Positions 14,063-21,378 are shown, counted from the stretch's first letter. The stretch: DNA of 22,257 nucleotides from an uncultured Microbacteriaceae bacterium (GCA_934661165.1 CAKUJB010000018.1:1-22257), one strand, 5' to 3'. Numbers and translations: made by a program. The notes: generated by a model from the letters alone, not told the origin.

Positions 14063-14518
14063 TCAGGCGTAGACGCGGGAGATCGACTCGACGACGACCG
14101 CCGGGCGCTCCTGGCCCTCGATCTCGATCGTGCCGTCGACGTGGAGCTGGTAGCCGCCCTTGACCTCCGCGACGGTCTTGAGGACCGCGTGGAGGCGGAT
14201 CTTCGAGCCGGCGGGCACGGGGGAGACGAAGCGGACCTTGTCGGTGCCGTAGTTGACGAGCGTCGACGCGTCGGTCACCTCGAGGATCTCCGACCACATC
14301 GGGATGTAGAGCGAGAGCGTGAGGAAGCCGTGGGCGATCGTGCCGCCGAACGGGCTGTCCTTCGCGCGGACCGGGTCGACGTGGATGTACTGGTGGTCGT
14401 CGGTCGCGTCGGCGAAGACGTTGATGCGGTCCTGGCTCACCTCGAGCCAGGACGAGTGGCCGAGGTCCTTGCCCTCGAGGCTCGGAAGCTCGGCGACGGT
14501 GATGGTGTTGAGCGCCAT
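14063..14518 (-). CDS. MaoC-family enoyl-CoA hydratase (side-chain hydratase)
   Basis: A 151-residue single hot-dog protein. FADATDDHQYIHVDPVRA (35-52) contains the catalytic Asp41 and His46 dyad, and GGTIAHGFLTLSL (58-70) is the classic MaoC follow-on motif. Length is normal for NodN/MaoC-type hydratases. It would add water to the hydroxycinnamoyl-CoA double bond, giving the 3-hydroxyacyl-CoA used by the SDR in the same operon. ATG 14518 is preceded by AAGGAA; a 44-bp gap separates it from the amidohydrolase stop. A MaoC-type hydratase occupies the same step in the Corynebacterium phd cluster (PhdD, from memory). Confidence 0.88.
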   Translation of the reverse strand: MALNTITVAELPSLEGKDLGHSSWLEVSQDRINVFADATDDHQYIHVDPVRAKDSPFGGTIAHGFLTLSLYIPMWSEILEVTDASTLVNYGTDKVRFVSPVPAGSKIRLHAVLKTVAEVKGGYQLHVDGTIEIEGQERPAVVVESISRVYA

Positions 14519-14562
14519 GATGGGTTCCTTCTGCGTGGGGGCCGGGGTCGGCCGCGGGGTCG

Positions 14563-15441
14563 TCAGAGTCCGAGGAGTCGGACCGCGTTGTCCTTGAGGA
14601 TCTTGGGGCGGACCTCGTCCTTGAGCTCGAGCTCGGCGAAGTCGCGCCGCCACCGCTCGGGGGTGAGCAGCGGGAAGTCGGAGCCGTAGAGGACCTTGTC
14701 CTGGAGGTACGAGTTCATCGCGCGCACGAGCGCCGGCGGGAAGTACTTCGGGCTCCAGCCCGAGAGGTCGATCCACGCGTTCGCCTTGTGCGTCACGACC
14801 GAGATCTGCTCGTCGACCCACGGCACGCTCGGGTGCGCGAGGATCATCGTGAGGCCCGGGTGGTCGGCGAGCACGCCGTCGAGCAGCATCGGGTTCGAGT
14901 ACGCGGTCTTGAAGCCGCCGCCGCCCGGGGTGCCCGCGCCGATGCCCGTCTGGCCGGTGTGGATGAGCACGGGGACGCTGAGCTCCTCGAACGCGGCCCA
15001 GAGCGGCGCGATGGCCGGGTCGGTCGGGTCGAAGCCCTGCACCGTCGGGTGGAGCTTGAAGCCGCGCACGCCGTAGTCGTGGACGAGCTCCTGCGCGAGG
15101 TCGATCGCCGCCTGCCCGGTCCGCGGGTCGACGGAGCCGAACGGGATGAGGATGTCGGCGTGATCGGCCGCGCGCTTCGCGATCTCGATGCTTGAGATCG
15201 GCGCGTGGTCGAGCTGCGTCCGCGAGTCGACCGTGAAGACGACCGCGGCGATGCGCCGCTCGCGGAAGTACGCGGCGACGCCGTCGACATCCGGGGTCAC
15301 GCCGTCCGACTTGAAGTACTTCTGCGCGGCCTCGTGCAGCGCGGGCGGCAGCGACGGGTGCCCGTCGTGCCCCTGCTCGATGTGCACGTGGATGTCGACC
15401 GCCTCGAGCGAGGCGACGTCGATCTCGGGGCGGTAGACCAT
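14563..15441 (-). CDS. Amidohydrolase-fold C-C hydrolase, probable 3-oxoacyl-CoA side-chain cleavage enzyme (PhdC/CouO-like)
   Basis: A 292-residue amidohydrolase-2 (TIM-barrel) protein. Metal-site candidates in order are HVH (His18, His20), His161 in LIHTG, His203 in LAHPS and Asp255 in YGSDFP, plus GFKLHPT (127-133). In the homologous phd and cou clusters an enzyme of this fold is thought to split the beta-ketoacyl-CoA hydrolytically into the benzoate and acetyl-CoA, replacing a thiolase; no thiolase is present in this window, which fits. ATG 15441 starts two bases after the SDR stop, so it is tightly coupled. The family also contains decarboxylases and lactonases, and function is inferred mostly from context. 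Confidence 0.82.
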   Translation of the reverse strand: MVYRPEIDVASLEAVDIHVHIEQGHDGHPSLPPALHEAAQKYFKSDGVTPDVDGVAAYFRERRIAAVVFTVDSRTQLDHAPISSIEIAKRAADHADILIPFGSVDPRTGQAAIDLAQELVHDYGVRGFKLHPTVQGFDPTDPAIAPLWAAFEELSVPVLIHTGQTGIGAGTPGGGGFKTAYSNPMLLDGVLADHPGLTMILAHPSVPWVDEQISVVTHKANAWIDLSGWSPKYFPPALVRAMNSYLQDKVLYGSDFPLLTPERWRRDFAELELKDEVRPKILKDNAVRLLGL

Positions 15442-15443
15442 GC

Positions 15444-16382
15444 TCAGCCCTGCTGCGAGCGGTCGAGCTCGGCGGGCAGCGCCGGCCACGGCGGCTCGCC
15501 GACCGACTGGAGGCGGCCGGCGATCTCGCCGCCGAGCTCCGTCTGAATCGCGTCGGCCTGCCAGCCACCCTCGCGGTACCAGGTCTCGATGGCCTCCGGG
15601 TGGCTCCAGAGGCGCAGGCGGTCGCCGCCGGCCTCGATGACCTGGCCGGTCACGCCCTGCGCCGCGTCCGAGGCGAGCCACACGATGAGGCCCGCGACGT
15701 CCTCCGGGAGGCCGAAGCCGAGGTCGTGGCGGAAGAACGAGTGCATCGCCTCGCCGCGCTCGGTCGCCTCGACGGCCGCCGCGAAGTAGGGGATCGTCTT
15801 CGTCATCGCGGTCGCCGCGACGGGCACGACGACGTTCGCCGTCACGCCGGCCTTCTTCATCTCGATCGCCCAGGTGCGGGTCATGCCGACGATGCCGGCC
15901 TTCGCCGCGGCGTAGTTCGTCTGGCCGAAGTTACCGCGCTGGCCCGTCGGCGAGCCGATGCTGATGATGCGGCCCTGGCGCTCGTGCTCCTTGAAGTACG
16001 CGAAGGCGGCGCGGGTCGCGGTGAACGTGCCGCGGAGGTGGACGTTGATGACGGCGTCGAAGTCCTCGTCGGTCATCTTGAGGAGCGACTTGTCGCGGAG
16101 GATGCCTGCGTTGTTCACGAGGATGTCGAGCCCGCCGAACTCGCTCACGGCGGTGTCGACGAGCTGCTGGGCGACCTCGGACGTGCCGACGGGGGCGACG
16201 ACCGCGGCGGCGCGGCCCCCCGCATTCGTGATCTCGGCGACGGTCGCGTTCGCGGCCTCGGCGGAGACGTCGTTGATGACGACGGCGGCTCCCGCGGCGG
16301 CGAGCGCCTTCGCGTAGGCGGCGCCGAGGCCCGCGCCACTGCCGGTGACGATCGCGACCTTGCCCTCGAGGGAGATGCTCAT
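15444..16382 (-). CDS. Short-chain dehydrogenase, probable 3-hydroxyacyl-CoA dehydrogenase (PhdB/CouM-like)
   Basis: A 312-residue classical SDR. The cofactor motif is TGSGAGLG (13-20), Asp38 after the second strand suggests NAD+ preference, NNAG is at 90-93, and the catalytic residues are Ser144, Tyr157 and Lys161 (YAAAK). About 55 extra residues follow the usual SDR end (after GGDRLRLW), as in the SDR domain of peroxisomal multifunctional enzyme type 2, which supports a 3-hydroxyacyl-CoA substrate. ATG 16382 follows AAAGGAG. It is the first gene of the operon and divergent from marR, with promoter elements that overlap those of marR. It would oxidise the hydrated side chain to the 3-oxoacyl-CoA cleaved by the amidohydrolase. 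Confidence 0.88.
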   Translation of the reverse strand: MSISLEGKVAIVTGSGAGLGAAYAKALAAAGAAVVINDVSAEAANATVAEITNAGGRAAAVVAPVGTSEVAQQLVDTAVSEFGGLDILVNNAGILRDKSLLKMTDEDFDAVINVHLRGTFTATRAAFAYFKEHERQGRIISIGSPTGQRGNFGQTNYAAAKAGIVGMTRTWAIEMKKAGVTANVVVPVAATAMTKTIPYFAAAVEATERGEAMHSFFRHDLGFGLPEDVAGLIVWLASDAAQGVTGQVIEAGGDRLRLWSHPEAIETWYREGGWQADAIQTELGGEIAGRLQSVGEPPWPALPAELDRSQQG

Positions 16383-16439
16383 GAATGCTCCTTTGCGTCC
16401 TTAGGTCCGCGGCTCGCGGGCCCACCGGCGAGATGATGC

Positions 16440-16474
16440 TTGGCAGATTATCAGGTTTACTGGCATTCTGTCAC
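16440..16474. promoter_or_regulatory. Face-to-face overlapping promoters of the SDR operon and marR, likely MarR operator
   Basis: Minus strand: GTGACA (16474-16469) -18 bp- TAATCT (16450-16445), reading toward the SDR gene. Plus strand: TTGGCA (16440-16445) -18 bp- CATTCT (16464-16469), ending six bases before the GTG start of marR, so marR may be leaderless. The two promoters occupy the same 35 bp. A single bound repressor there would block both. The segment is AT-rich relative to its surroundings and carries imperfect symmetry (CAG...CTG ends at 16444-16462). Confidence 0.55.
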
Positions 16475-16475
16475 C

Positions 16476-16904
16476 GTGGTCCCCGACGCCAGAGCTTCCC
16501 TGCTCTACCTCGTCAAGCGAGTCGAGCTCGCCGTGCGCAAGCGGCTCGACGAGGTGCTGAGCGACCACGGCCTCACGACGACGCAGTACACGGCGCTCAC
16601 CGCGCTCGAGGGCAATCCGGCGATGACCGCCGCGGCGCTCGCGCGGCACACCTTCGTCGCGGCGCAGACGATCGCGCAGCTCGTGCGGACGCTCGAGGAG
16701 CGCGGCTGGGTCGAGCGCCGCCCCGACCCGAGCTCGAAGCGCCAGGCGCTCCTCGCGCTGACCCCGGCGGGCGAACGGCTGCTCGACGAGCTCCGGGAGC
16801 CGGTCGCCGCCGTCGAGCGCCGGATGACCGAGGGCCTCACCGGCGCCGAGGTGCGCCTCGTCGAGCGGCAGCTCCGCGGCTTCCGCGCCGCGCTCGAGGG
16901 CTGA
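16476..16904 (+). CDS. MarR-family repressor of the hydroxycinnamate cluster (PhdR/CouR-like)
   Basis: About 142 residues from the GTG at 16476. A TTG at 16440 would extend the protein by 12 residues, but those bases form the promoter, so GTG is preferred. The winged HTH is visible as LTTTQYTALTALEG, AAALARHTFVAAQTIAQLV (recognition helix) and the wing DPSSKRQALLALTPAG, flanked by dimerisation helices. MarR regulators of phd/cou clusters are relieved by hydroxycinnamoyl-CoA esters; the same is inferred here because the gene is divergent from the SDR operon with shared promoter DNA. It probably also represses itself. The gene is convergent with pobA across a large palindrome. Confidence 0.88.
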   Translation: MVPDARASLLYLVKRVELAVRKRLDEVLSDHGLTTTQYTALTALEGNPAMTAAALARHTFVAAQTIAQLVRTLEERGWVERRPDPSSKRQALLALTPAGERLLDELREPVAAVERRMTEGLTGAEVRLVERQLRGFRAALEG

Positions 16905-16937
16905 CGCCCGGCCCCTGAGCGCCGCCCCTCTTCTCCT

Positions 16938-17013
16938 GGCCGACCGCGAGGGAAGGGTTGTCGCCGTCTCACGGGCGTGAAGCGACAACAACCCTTCCCT
17001 CGCGGGGTCGGCC
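16938..17013. repeat. Large palindrome D between marR and pobA (17-nt loop, bulged arms)
   Basis: The core CGCGAGGGAAGGGTTGT (16945-16961) is exactly complementary to 16988-17004. Allowing a 3-nt and a 2-nt bulge in the right arm, the pairing extends from GGCCGACC (16938) / GGTCGGCC (17006-17013) inward to TTGTCGC (16958-16964) / GCGACAA (16982-16988). This leaves a 17-nt loop (16965-16981). It is probably a bidirectional terminator for the convergent genes; it lacks a T tract. Confidence 0.82.
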
Positions 17014-17020
17014 GCACCCC

Positions 17021-18193
17021 TCAGCTCAGCGGCCAGCCCGTGTAGGCCTCCGCGAGGTAGGCCGCCCCGCGCTGGCTGCTCGCGACGCCGATGAGCTCGG
17101 CGTGGCGCCGCTGCTCGTCGAAGGGCGTCGCGTCCGGCGCCGCGTGGAGCATCGAGGTCATCCACCACGAGAAGTGCTGGGCCTTCCAGATCCGGTCCAG
17201 GACGGTCGACTCGTAGGCGTCGAGCTCGGCCTCGGAGCCGCTCGTGATCTGCGCCATGATCGCGCGGTGCATGACGACGATGTCGGCGATCGCGAGGTTC
17301 ATGCCCTTCGCGCCGGTCGGCGGCACGGTGTGCGCGGCGTCCCCGGCGAGGAGGATGCGGCCCTTGCGGAGCCCCGCGGCGACGAAGGAGCGGAAGCGGA
17401 GCACGTCGCGCTGGAAGATCCGGCCCTCGGTGAGCCCGCCGCCCGTGCGCGCCTGCAGCTCGTCCCAGACGAAGTCGTCCGACCAGGTCGCCGGGTCGAG
17501 CTCGGGGTCGCACTGCAGGTACATCCGCTGCACCGTGGGGGAGCGCTGCGAGATGAGCGCGAAGCCGCGGTCGGTCGTCGAGTAGATGAGCTCCTCGGCG
17601 CTCGGCGGCGCCTCGCAGAGGATGCCGTACCAGGCGAAGGGGTACTCGCGGAAGTAGCCGGCGAAGGGGTCGCCCGTGACCGCGGCCCGGACGACGGAGC
17701 GCGAGCCGTCGGCGCCGATGAGGAAGTCGGCGGCGATCTCGATTGTCTCGCCCTCGGCGGTCTCCGCGCGCACGACCGGCGCATTCGGGTCAGCGTTGTC
17801 GACGTCGACGGCGCTCACGCCGAATCGCACGTCGCCGCCGTCGGCGAGCCGCTTCGCGATGAGGTCGATGAGCACCTCGTGCTGCGGGTAGAGCCAGACC
17901 GAGCGGCCGACGAGCCCCTGGAAGTCGATGCGGTGGCCGATGCCCTCGGAGCGCAGCTCGACGCCGTCGTGGCGGTGGCCGACCGTGTCGACGCGGGTGC
18001 CGCCGAGGTCGCGGAGCACCTCGACGGTGCCCTGCTCGAGGATGCCCGCGCGGATGGTCTGCTCGACCTCCTCGCGGCTGCGCGACTCGATGACGATCGA
18101 CTCGACGCCGTCCCGGTGGAGCAGGGCGGACAGCAGCAGGCCGGCGGGGCCGGCGCCGACGATGGCGACGCGGGTGCGGACGGTCTCGGACAT
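17021..18193 (-). CDS. pobA: 4-hydroxybenzoate 3-monooxygenase
   Basis: A 390-residue flavoprotein hydroxylase of the length of PobA. It uses NAD(P)H and O2 to convert 4-hydroxybenzoate to protocatechuate. FAD motifs are GAGPAG (13-18), GADGSRSVVR (160-169) and GDAAHTVPPTGAKGMNLAIAD (284-304). Substrate-site equivalents of the Pseudomonas enzyme are present: Tyr204 in ELIY (Tyr201), Ser215 and Arg217 in SQRS (Ser212, Arg214), Tyr225 (Tyr222), Pro292 (Pro293) and Tyr384 near the end (Tyr385). ATG 18193 follows AAAGGAG; the frame extends 21 codons upstream without similarity. It links the hydroxycinnamate cluster to the pca genes. It may be co-transcribed with the two iclR genes upstream on the same strand, or start from a promoter in the 89-bp gap. 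Confidence 0.95.
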   Translation of the reverse strand: MSETVRTRVAIVGAGPAGLLLSALLHRDGVESIVIESRSREEVEQTIRAGILEQGTVEVLRDLGGTRVDTVGHRHDGVELRSEGIGHRIDFQGLVGRSVWLYPQHEVLIDLIAKRLADGGDVRFGVSAVDVDNADPNAPVVRAETAEGETIEIAADFLIGADGSRSVVRAAVTGDPFAGYFREYPFAWYGILCEAPPSAEELIYSTTDRGFALISQRSPTVQRMYLQCDPELDPATWSDDFVWDELQARTGGGLTEGRIFQRDVLRFRSFVAAGLRKGRILLAGDAAHTVPPTGAKGMNLAIADIVVMHRAIMAQITSGSEAELDAYESTVLDRIWKAQHFSWWMTSMLHAAPDATPFDEQRRHAELIGVASSQRGAAYLAEAYTGWPLS

Positions 18194-18282
18194 CGTGCTC
18201 CTTTGCGAGGAATGCGAGGAATGCGCGGGACGCGCTTGCCAGGCAGGCTCGCGCATTCGTCACCGTGTCCGCGACTGTACTC
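18194..18282 (-). promoter_or_regulatory. pobA upstream region with GAATGCGCG dyad and -10-like element
   Basis: GAATGCGCG (18219-18227) and its exact complement CGCGCATTC (18250-18258) form a dyad with a 22-nt spacer. A further GAATGCG occurs at 18210. On the minus strand TACAGT (18279-18274) matches TANNNT and would place transcription start upstream of the dyad. The dyad may be an IclR operator or a leader hairpin; the evidence does not choose between them. Confidence 0.4.
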
Positions 18283-19056
18283 TCACTCAGTGGGAGCGGG
18301 TCGCCCGCCGGCCAGCTCGCGCGAGATGCCGGCGGCGGCGAGCCGGACCGCGAGCTCGTGCGCCGGGTCGAACGGCCGATCGCTCGGCACGATGATCGAC
18401 AGCGCCGCGACGACCGCGCCCGTGCCGTCGCGCAGTGGCGCCGCGATCGACGCCGAGCCCGGCGTCATCTCGTCGCGCGTCCGGGCGACGCCCTCGCGGC
18501 GGATCGCGGCGAGGCGCGGCACGAGCTCCGCCTCGGTCGCGGTCGTCGCCGGGAGGTAGCGGTGCGGGGCCGCCGCGAGCGCCTCCGCGAGCAGGCCGGG
18601 CCCACCGAAGGCGAGGAGCACGAGCCCGACGCCCGTCGCGTGGAGCGGGAGGCGCCGACCGATGTCGGCGAGCACGACGACGGAGTCGCGGGCCATGAGC
18701 CGCTCGAGGTAGAGCGCGGCGAGGCCGTCGCGGACGGCGAGCTGCACGTTCTGCCGCGTGAGCTCGAGGAGGTCCTCGAGGTAGGGGAGGGCGACCTGGC
18801 GCAGCGCCCGCGTCGTCGGCTGGCGGGTGCCGAGGCGCCAGAGCTTGAGGCCGAGCCGGTAGCCGCCGGGCACGCGCTCGAGGCCGCCCCAGTCGACGAG
18901 CCGGACGATGAGGCGGTGCGCCGTCGACTCCGGCAGGTCGGCGCGCGCCGCGATCTCGGCGAGCCCAAGCACGCCGTCGCCGCCCTGGTCGAAGGCGTCG
19001 AGCACCGCGAGCAGGCGCTCAGCGACCCCGCGTGCGTCGCTCGCGCCACCGGCCAT
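18283..19056 (-). CDS. IclR-family transcriptional regulator (proximal to pobA)
   Basis: 257 residues. The N-terminal winged HTH runs from VAERLLAVLDAFDQGG through LAEIAARADLPESTAHRLIV to GGYRLGLKLWRLG. The C-terminal IclR effector (GAF-like) domain contains LPLHATGVGLVLLAFG and the end motif AAPLRDGTGAVVAALSI. ATG 19056 was chosen as the only start giving a full HTH. It lies 32 bp after the second iclR gene and 89 bp before pobA, all on one strand. IclR proteins commonly control pob and pca genes (PobR, PcaR types), so 4-hydroxybenzoate or protocatechuate is a plausible effector. Which operon each regulator serves is not decided by the sequence. Confidence 0.88.
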   Translation of the reverse strand: MAGGASDARGVAERLLAVLDAFDQGGDGVLGLAEIAARADLPESTAHRLIVRLVDWGGLERVPGGYRLGLKLWRLGTRQPTTRALRQVALPYLEDLLELTRQNVQLAVRDGLAALYLERLMARDSVVVLADIGRRLPLHATGVGLVLLAFGGPGLLAEALAAAPHRYLPATTATEAELVPRLAAIRREGVARTRDEMTPGSASIAAPLRDGTGAVVAALSIIVPSDRPFDPAHELAVRLAAAGISRELAGGRPAPTE

Positions 19057-19088
19057 CCGAACTCACCCCATTCCTCATCGCTCGTCCG

Positions 19089-19856
19089 TCAATGGCTGAG
19101 GATCCCGTAGTCGGCGATCGACACCGAGATGCCGCGGGCCGCGGCGCGCAGCGCGGCGAGCGTCTCCTGCTCGCGGCGCCAGCCGTGCGGGACGACCGCC
19201 GAGAGCGCCGCGATCGTCGTGCCCGCGCGGTCCTGCACGGGCACCGAGATGCCGGTCGCGACGGACTCGATCGAGCCCGCGAGCACCGCGAAGCCGTCGC
19301 GGCGCACCGACTCGAGGCGCCGCCGGAGCACCTCCGGGTCCGTGATCGTCTTCGGCGCGACGGCGCGCAGCTCGCCGCCGAGCACGCGGTCGCGCAGCTG
19401 CTGGCGGCCGAAGGCGAGGAGCACGAGCCCCGACGAGGATGCGTGGAGGGGGAGGCGACCGGCGACCGCCGCGATGTTCGACACCGCATTCGGGTGCGAG
19501 AGCTGCTCGAGGAAGAGCACGTCGTCGCCGTCGACGACGCCGAGCTGCACGTGCTCCTTGAGCGACGCCTGGATGCGCTCCATCTCCGGCAGCGCCGCCT
19601 GGCGCAGCGCGAGGGCGCGCGAGCCGCGCGTCGTGAGCTCCCAGAGCCGCATGCCGATGCGGAGGCGGCCGCCCGCGTCGCGCTCGAGCAGGCCCGACGC
19701 GACGAGCTCCGCGGTGATCCGATGCGCGCTCGACACCGGCAGCTCGGCGCGGCGGGCGAGCTCGGAGGTCGAGAGATTCGTGTGCTCGGCGTCGAAGGCG
19801 CCGAGGATCCGCACGATCCGGCCCACCATCGTGTCGCCGGACGGGGAATTCGCCAT
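19089..19856 (-). CDS. IclR-family transcriptional regulator (divergent from pcaH)
   Basis: 255 residues. The HTH is visible in VGRIVRILGAFDAEHTNL, LSTSELARRAELPVSSAHRI and GGRLRIGMRLWELTTRG. The effector domain includes VQLGVVDGDDVLFLEQL, GRLPLHASSSGLVLLAFG and ISVPVQDRAGTTIAALSAVV. ATG 19856 has no clear ribosome site; a GATACT hexamer six bases upstream suggests a possible leaderless mRNA. It is divergent from pcaHGB with a 122-bp shared region, so it is the better candidate of the two for the protocatechuate operon regulator. It is only moderately similar to its neighbour regulator, so the pair is probably not a recent duplication. Confidence 0.88.
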   Translation of the reverse strand: MANSPSGDTMVGRIVRILGAFDAEHTNLSTSELARRAELPVSSAHRITAELVASGLLERDAGGRLRIGMRLWELTTRGSRALALRQAALPEMERIQASLKEHVQLGVVDGDDVLFLEQLSHPNAVSNIAAVAGRLPLHASSSGLVLLAFGRQQLRDRVLGGELRAVAPKTITDPEVLRRRLESVRRDGFAVLAGSIESVATGISVPVQDRAGTTIAALSAVVPHGWRREQETLAALRAAARGISVSIADYGILSH

Positions 19857-19978
19857 GACGGCAGTATCTCATTCATCGGGAAGGAGGCGGTGGGACGACG
19901 CGCGAGATGGCACGATGCTTGCAACGCCCGTCTGGGATGCGCGCCGTCGGCGCGGGACGGGGGTCGAAGGAGACACGT
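19857..19978. promoter_or_regulatory. Shared control region between iclR and pcaHGB
   Basis: This 122-bp divergent gap holds a perfect inverted repeat, CGCGCCG (19940-19946) and CGGCGCG (19948-19954) around one base, about 25 bases before the pcaH ATG. The pcaH ribosome site AAGGAG is at 19967-19972. No clear -35/-10 pair stands out on either strand, so the operator call is tentative and the repeat could be a GC-rich chance palindrome. Confidence 0.3.
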
Positions 19979-20797
19979 ATGGCTGAGGTGCAGGAGGCAC
20001 GGAAGCCCGAGGACATGCTCGCCTCGGATGACTTCCCGCCCCAGAGTCAGATCAACGACGAGATCGCGGCGATCCACGAGCGCCGTCGGCAGCAGGTCGC
20101 CGCGGGGGAGAAGCTCGACCTGGCGACGCTGTACGACTTCGCGCCGTACCGCTCGAGCATCCTGCGACACCCGACGAAGAACCCGCGCCTCGTCGACCCC
20201 GAGTCGATCGAGCTGTGGAGCCCCGCGTACGGACAGCGCGACGTCTCCGAGATCGAGGCGGACCTCACGCTGCAGCACCGCGGCGAGCCGATGGGCGAGC
20301 GGATCACCGTCACCGGTCGCGTGCTCGACGGCTGGGGCCGCCCCGTGACGAACCAGCTCGTCGAGATCTGGCAGGCGAACGCGGCCGGTCGGTACATCCA
20401 CCAGCGCGACCAGCACCCCGCGCCGCTCGACCCGAACTTCACGGGCGCCGGCCGGACGATCACCGACGACCAGGGCTGGTACAAGTTCACGACGATCAAG
20501 CCCGGGCCCTACCCGTGGAAGAACCACATCAACGCGTGGCGCCCCGCGCACATCCACTTCTCGCTCTTCGGCTCGAAGTTCACCCAGCGCCTCGTCACGC
20601 AGTGCTACTTCCCCGGCGACCCGCTGTTCGCCCTCGACCCGATCTACCAGTCGATCCCCGAGCAGCGCGACCGCGATCGTCTCGTGGTGACGTACGACCA
20701 CGACCTCACCGTGCCGGAGTTCTCCATGGGCTACCGCTGGGACATCGTGCTGACCGGCAAGCACGCCACCTGGTTCGAGACCGAGGACGACCACTGA
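19979..20797 (+). CDS. pcaH: Protocatechuate 3,4-dioxygenase beta subunit
   Basis: 272 residues, with the intradiol dioxygenase fold. The Fe(III) ligands are recognisable as Tyr139 (AGRYIH), Tyr178 (GPYPWKNH) and His191 and His193 (RPAHIHFS), matching Tyr408, Tyr447, His460 and His462 of the Pseudomonas enzyme. The LDGWGRPVTNQLVEIWQANA strand-turn and GYRWDIVLTG end are typical. With PcaG it cleaves protocatechuate to 3-carboxy-cis,cis-muconate in the cytoplasm. ATG 19979 has an ideal AAGGAG seven bases upstream; an earlier in-frame ATG at 19907 lies in the promoter region. The stop overlaps the pcaG start (TGATG). Confidence 0.96.
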   Translation: MAEVQEARKPEDMLASDDFPPQSQINDEIAAIHERRRQQVAAGEKLDLATLYDFAPYRSSILRHPTKNPRLVDPESIELWSPAYGQRDVSEIEADLTLQHRGEPMGERITVTGRVLDGWGRPVTNQLVEIWQANAAGRYIHQRDQHPAPLDPNFTGAGRTITDDQGWYKFTTIKPGPYPWKNHINAWRPAHIHFSLFGSKFTQRLVTQCYFPGDPLFALDPIYQSIPEQRDRDRLVVTYDHDLTVPEFSMGYRWDIVLTGKHATWFETEDDH

Positions 20798-21378
20798 TGA
20801 TCATCGAGAAGCAGCTGCCCGAGGGCCCGAAGCGTCTCCGGGCGACGCCCGGCCAGACCATCGGCCCGTTCTTCAAGTTCGGCCTCGAGTACGACGATGG
20901 CCCGTACATCGTGCCGCCGCACACGCCCGGCTCGCTCTTCCTCCGGGGCAACGTCTACGACGGCGCCGGCTACGCGATCCCCGACGCGCTCGTCGAGATC
21001 TTCGGCGCCGACACCGACGGCACGATCCCGCAGACCCGCGGCTCGCTGCATCGCGACGGCCACGCCTTCACCGGCTGGGGCCGCAGCGCCACCAACGACG
21101 AGGGCAAGTTCTTCTTCTGGACCCGCGAGCCCGGCGCGACCGACGAGGGGCGCGCGCCGTTCTTCGCCGTCATGCTGTTCGCCCGCGGCCTGCCGCACAA
21201 GCTCCACACCCGGATCTACCTCCCCGACGACGAGGCCGCGCTCGCGAGCGACCCGCTGCTCAGCTCACTGAGCCCGAGCGAGCGCGCTACGCTGATCGCG
21301 ACCCGCGACGAGGACGGCTCGCTGCGGCATGACCTCTGGATGCAGGGGGAGAAGGAGACCGTCTTCTTTGCCTACTGA
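20797..21378 (+). CDS. pcaG: Protocatechuate 3,4-dioxygenase alpha subunit
   Basis: 193 residues. The alpha subunit shares the intradiol fold but lacks the iron ligands, as expected. The start of the core is QTIGPFFKFGL (20-30), then LRGNVYDGAGYAIPDALVEIFGAD, the FTGWGRSATNDEGKFFFWT strand pair and FFAVMLFARGLPHKLHTRIY. It completes the active site formed with PcaH. ATG 20797 overlaps the pcaH stop by one base, giving translational coupling and likely 1:1 synthesis. Its 3' end contains the ribosome site for the next gene. Confidence 0.96.
   Translation: MIIEKQLPEGPKRLRATPGQTIGPFFKFGLEYDDGPYIVPPHTPGSLFLRGNVYDGAGYAIPDALVEIFGADTDGTIPQTRGSLHRDGHAFTGWGRSATNDEGKFFFWTREPGATDEGRAPFFAVMLFARGLPHKLHTRIYLPDDEAALASDPLLSSLSPSERATLIATRDEDGSLRHDLWMQGEKETVFFAY

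Noticed and set aside
16440..16475. TTG start for marR at 16440
   Set aside because: These bases carry AT-rich -35 and -10 elements for both directions, and no ribosome site precedes the TTG. GTG 16476 fits a leaderless start.
16938..17013. Classical intrinsic terminator with U tract for palindrome D, and likewise A-C
   Set aside because: Strong stems are present but no T run follows on either strand and the loops are 17 nt, so I list them as repeats with possible terminator function rather than as standard terminators.
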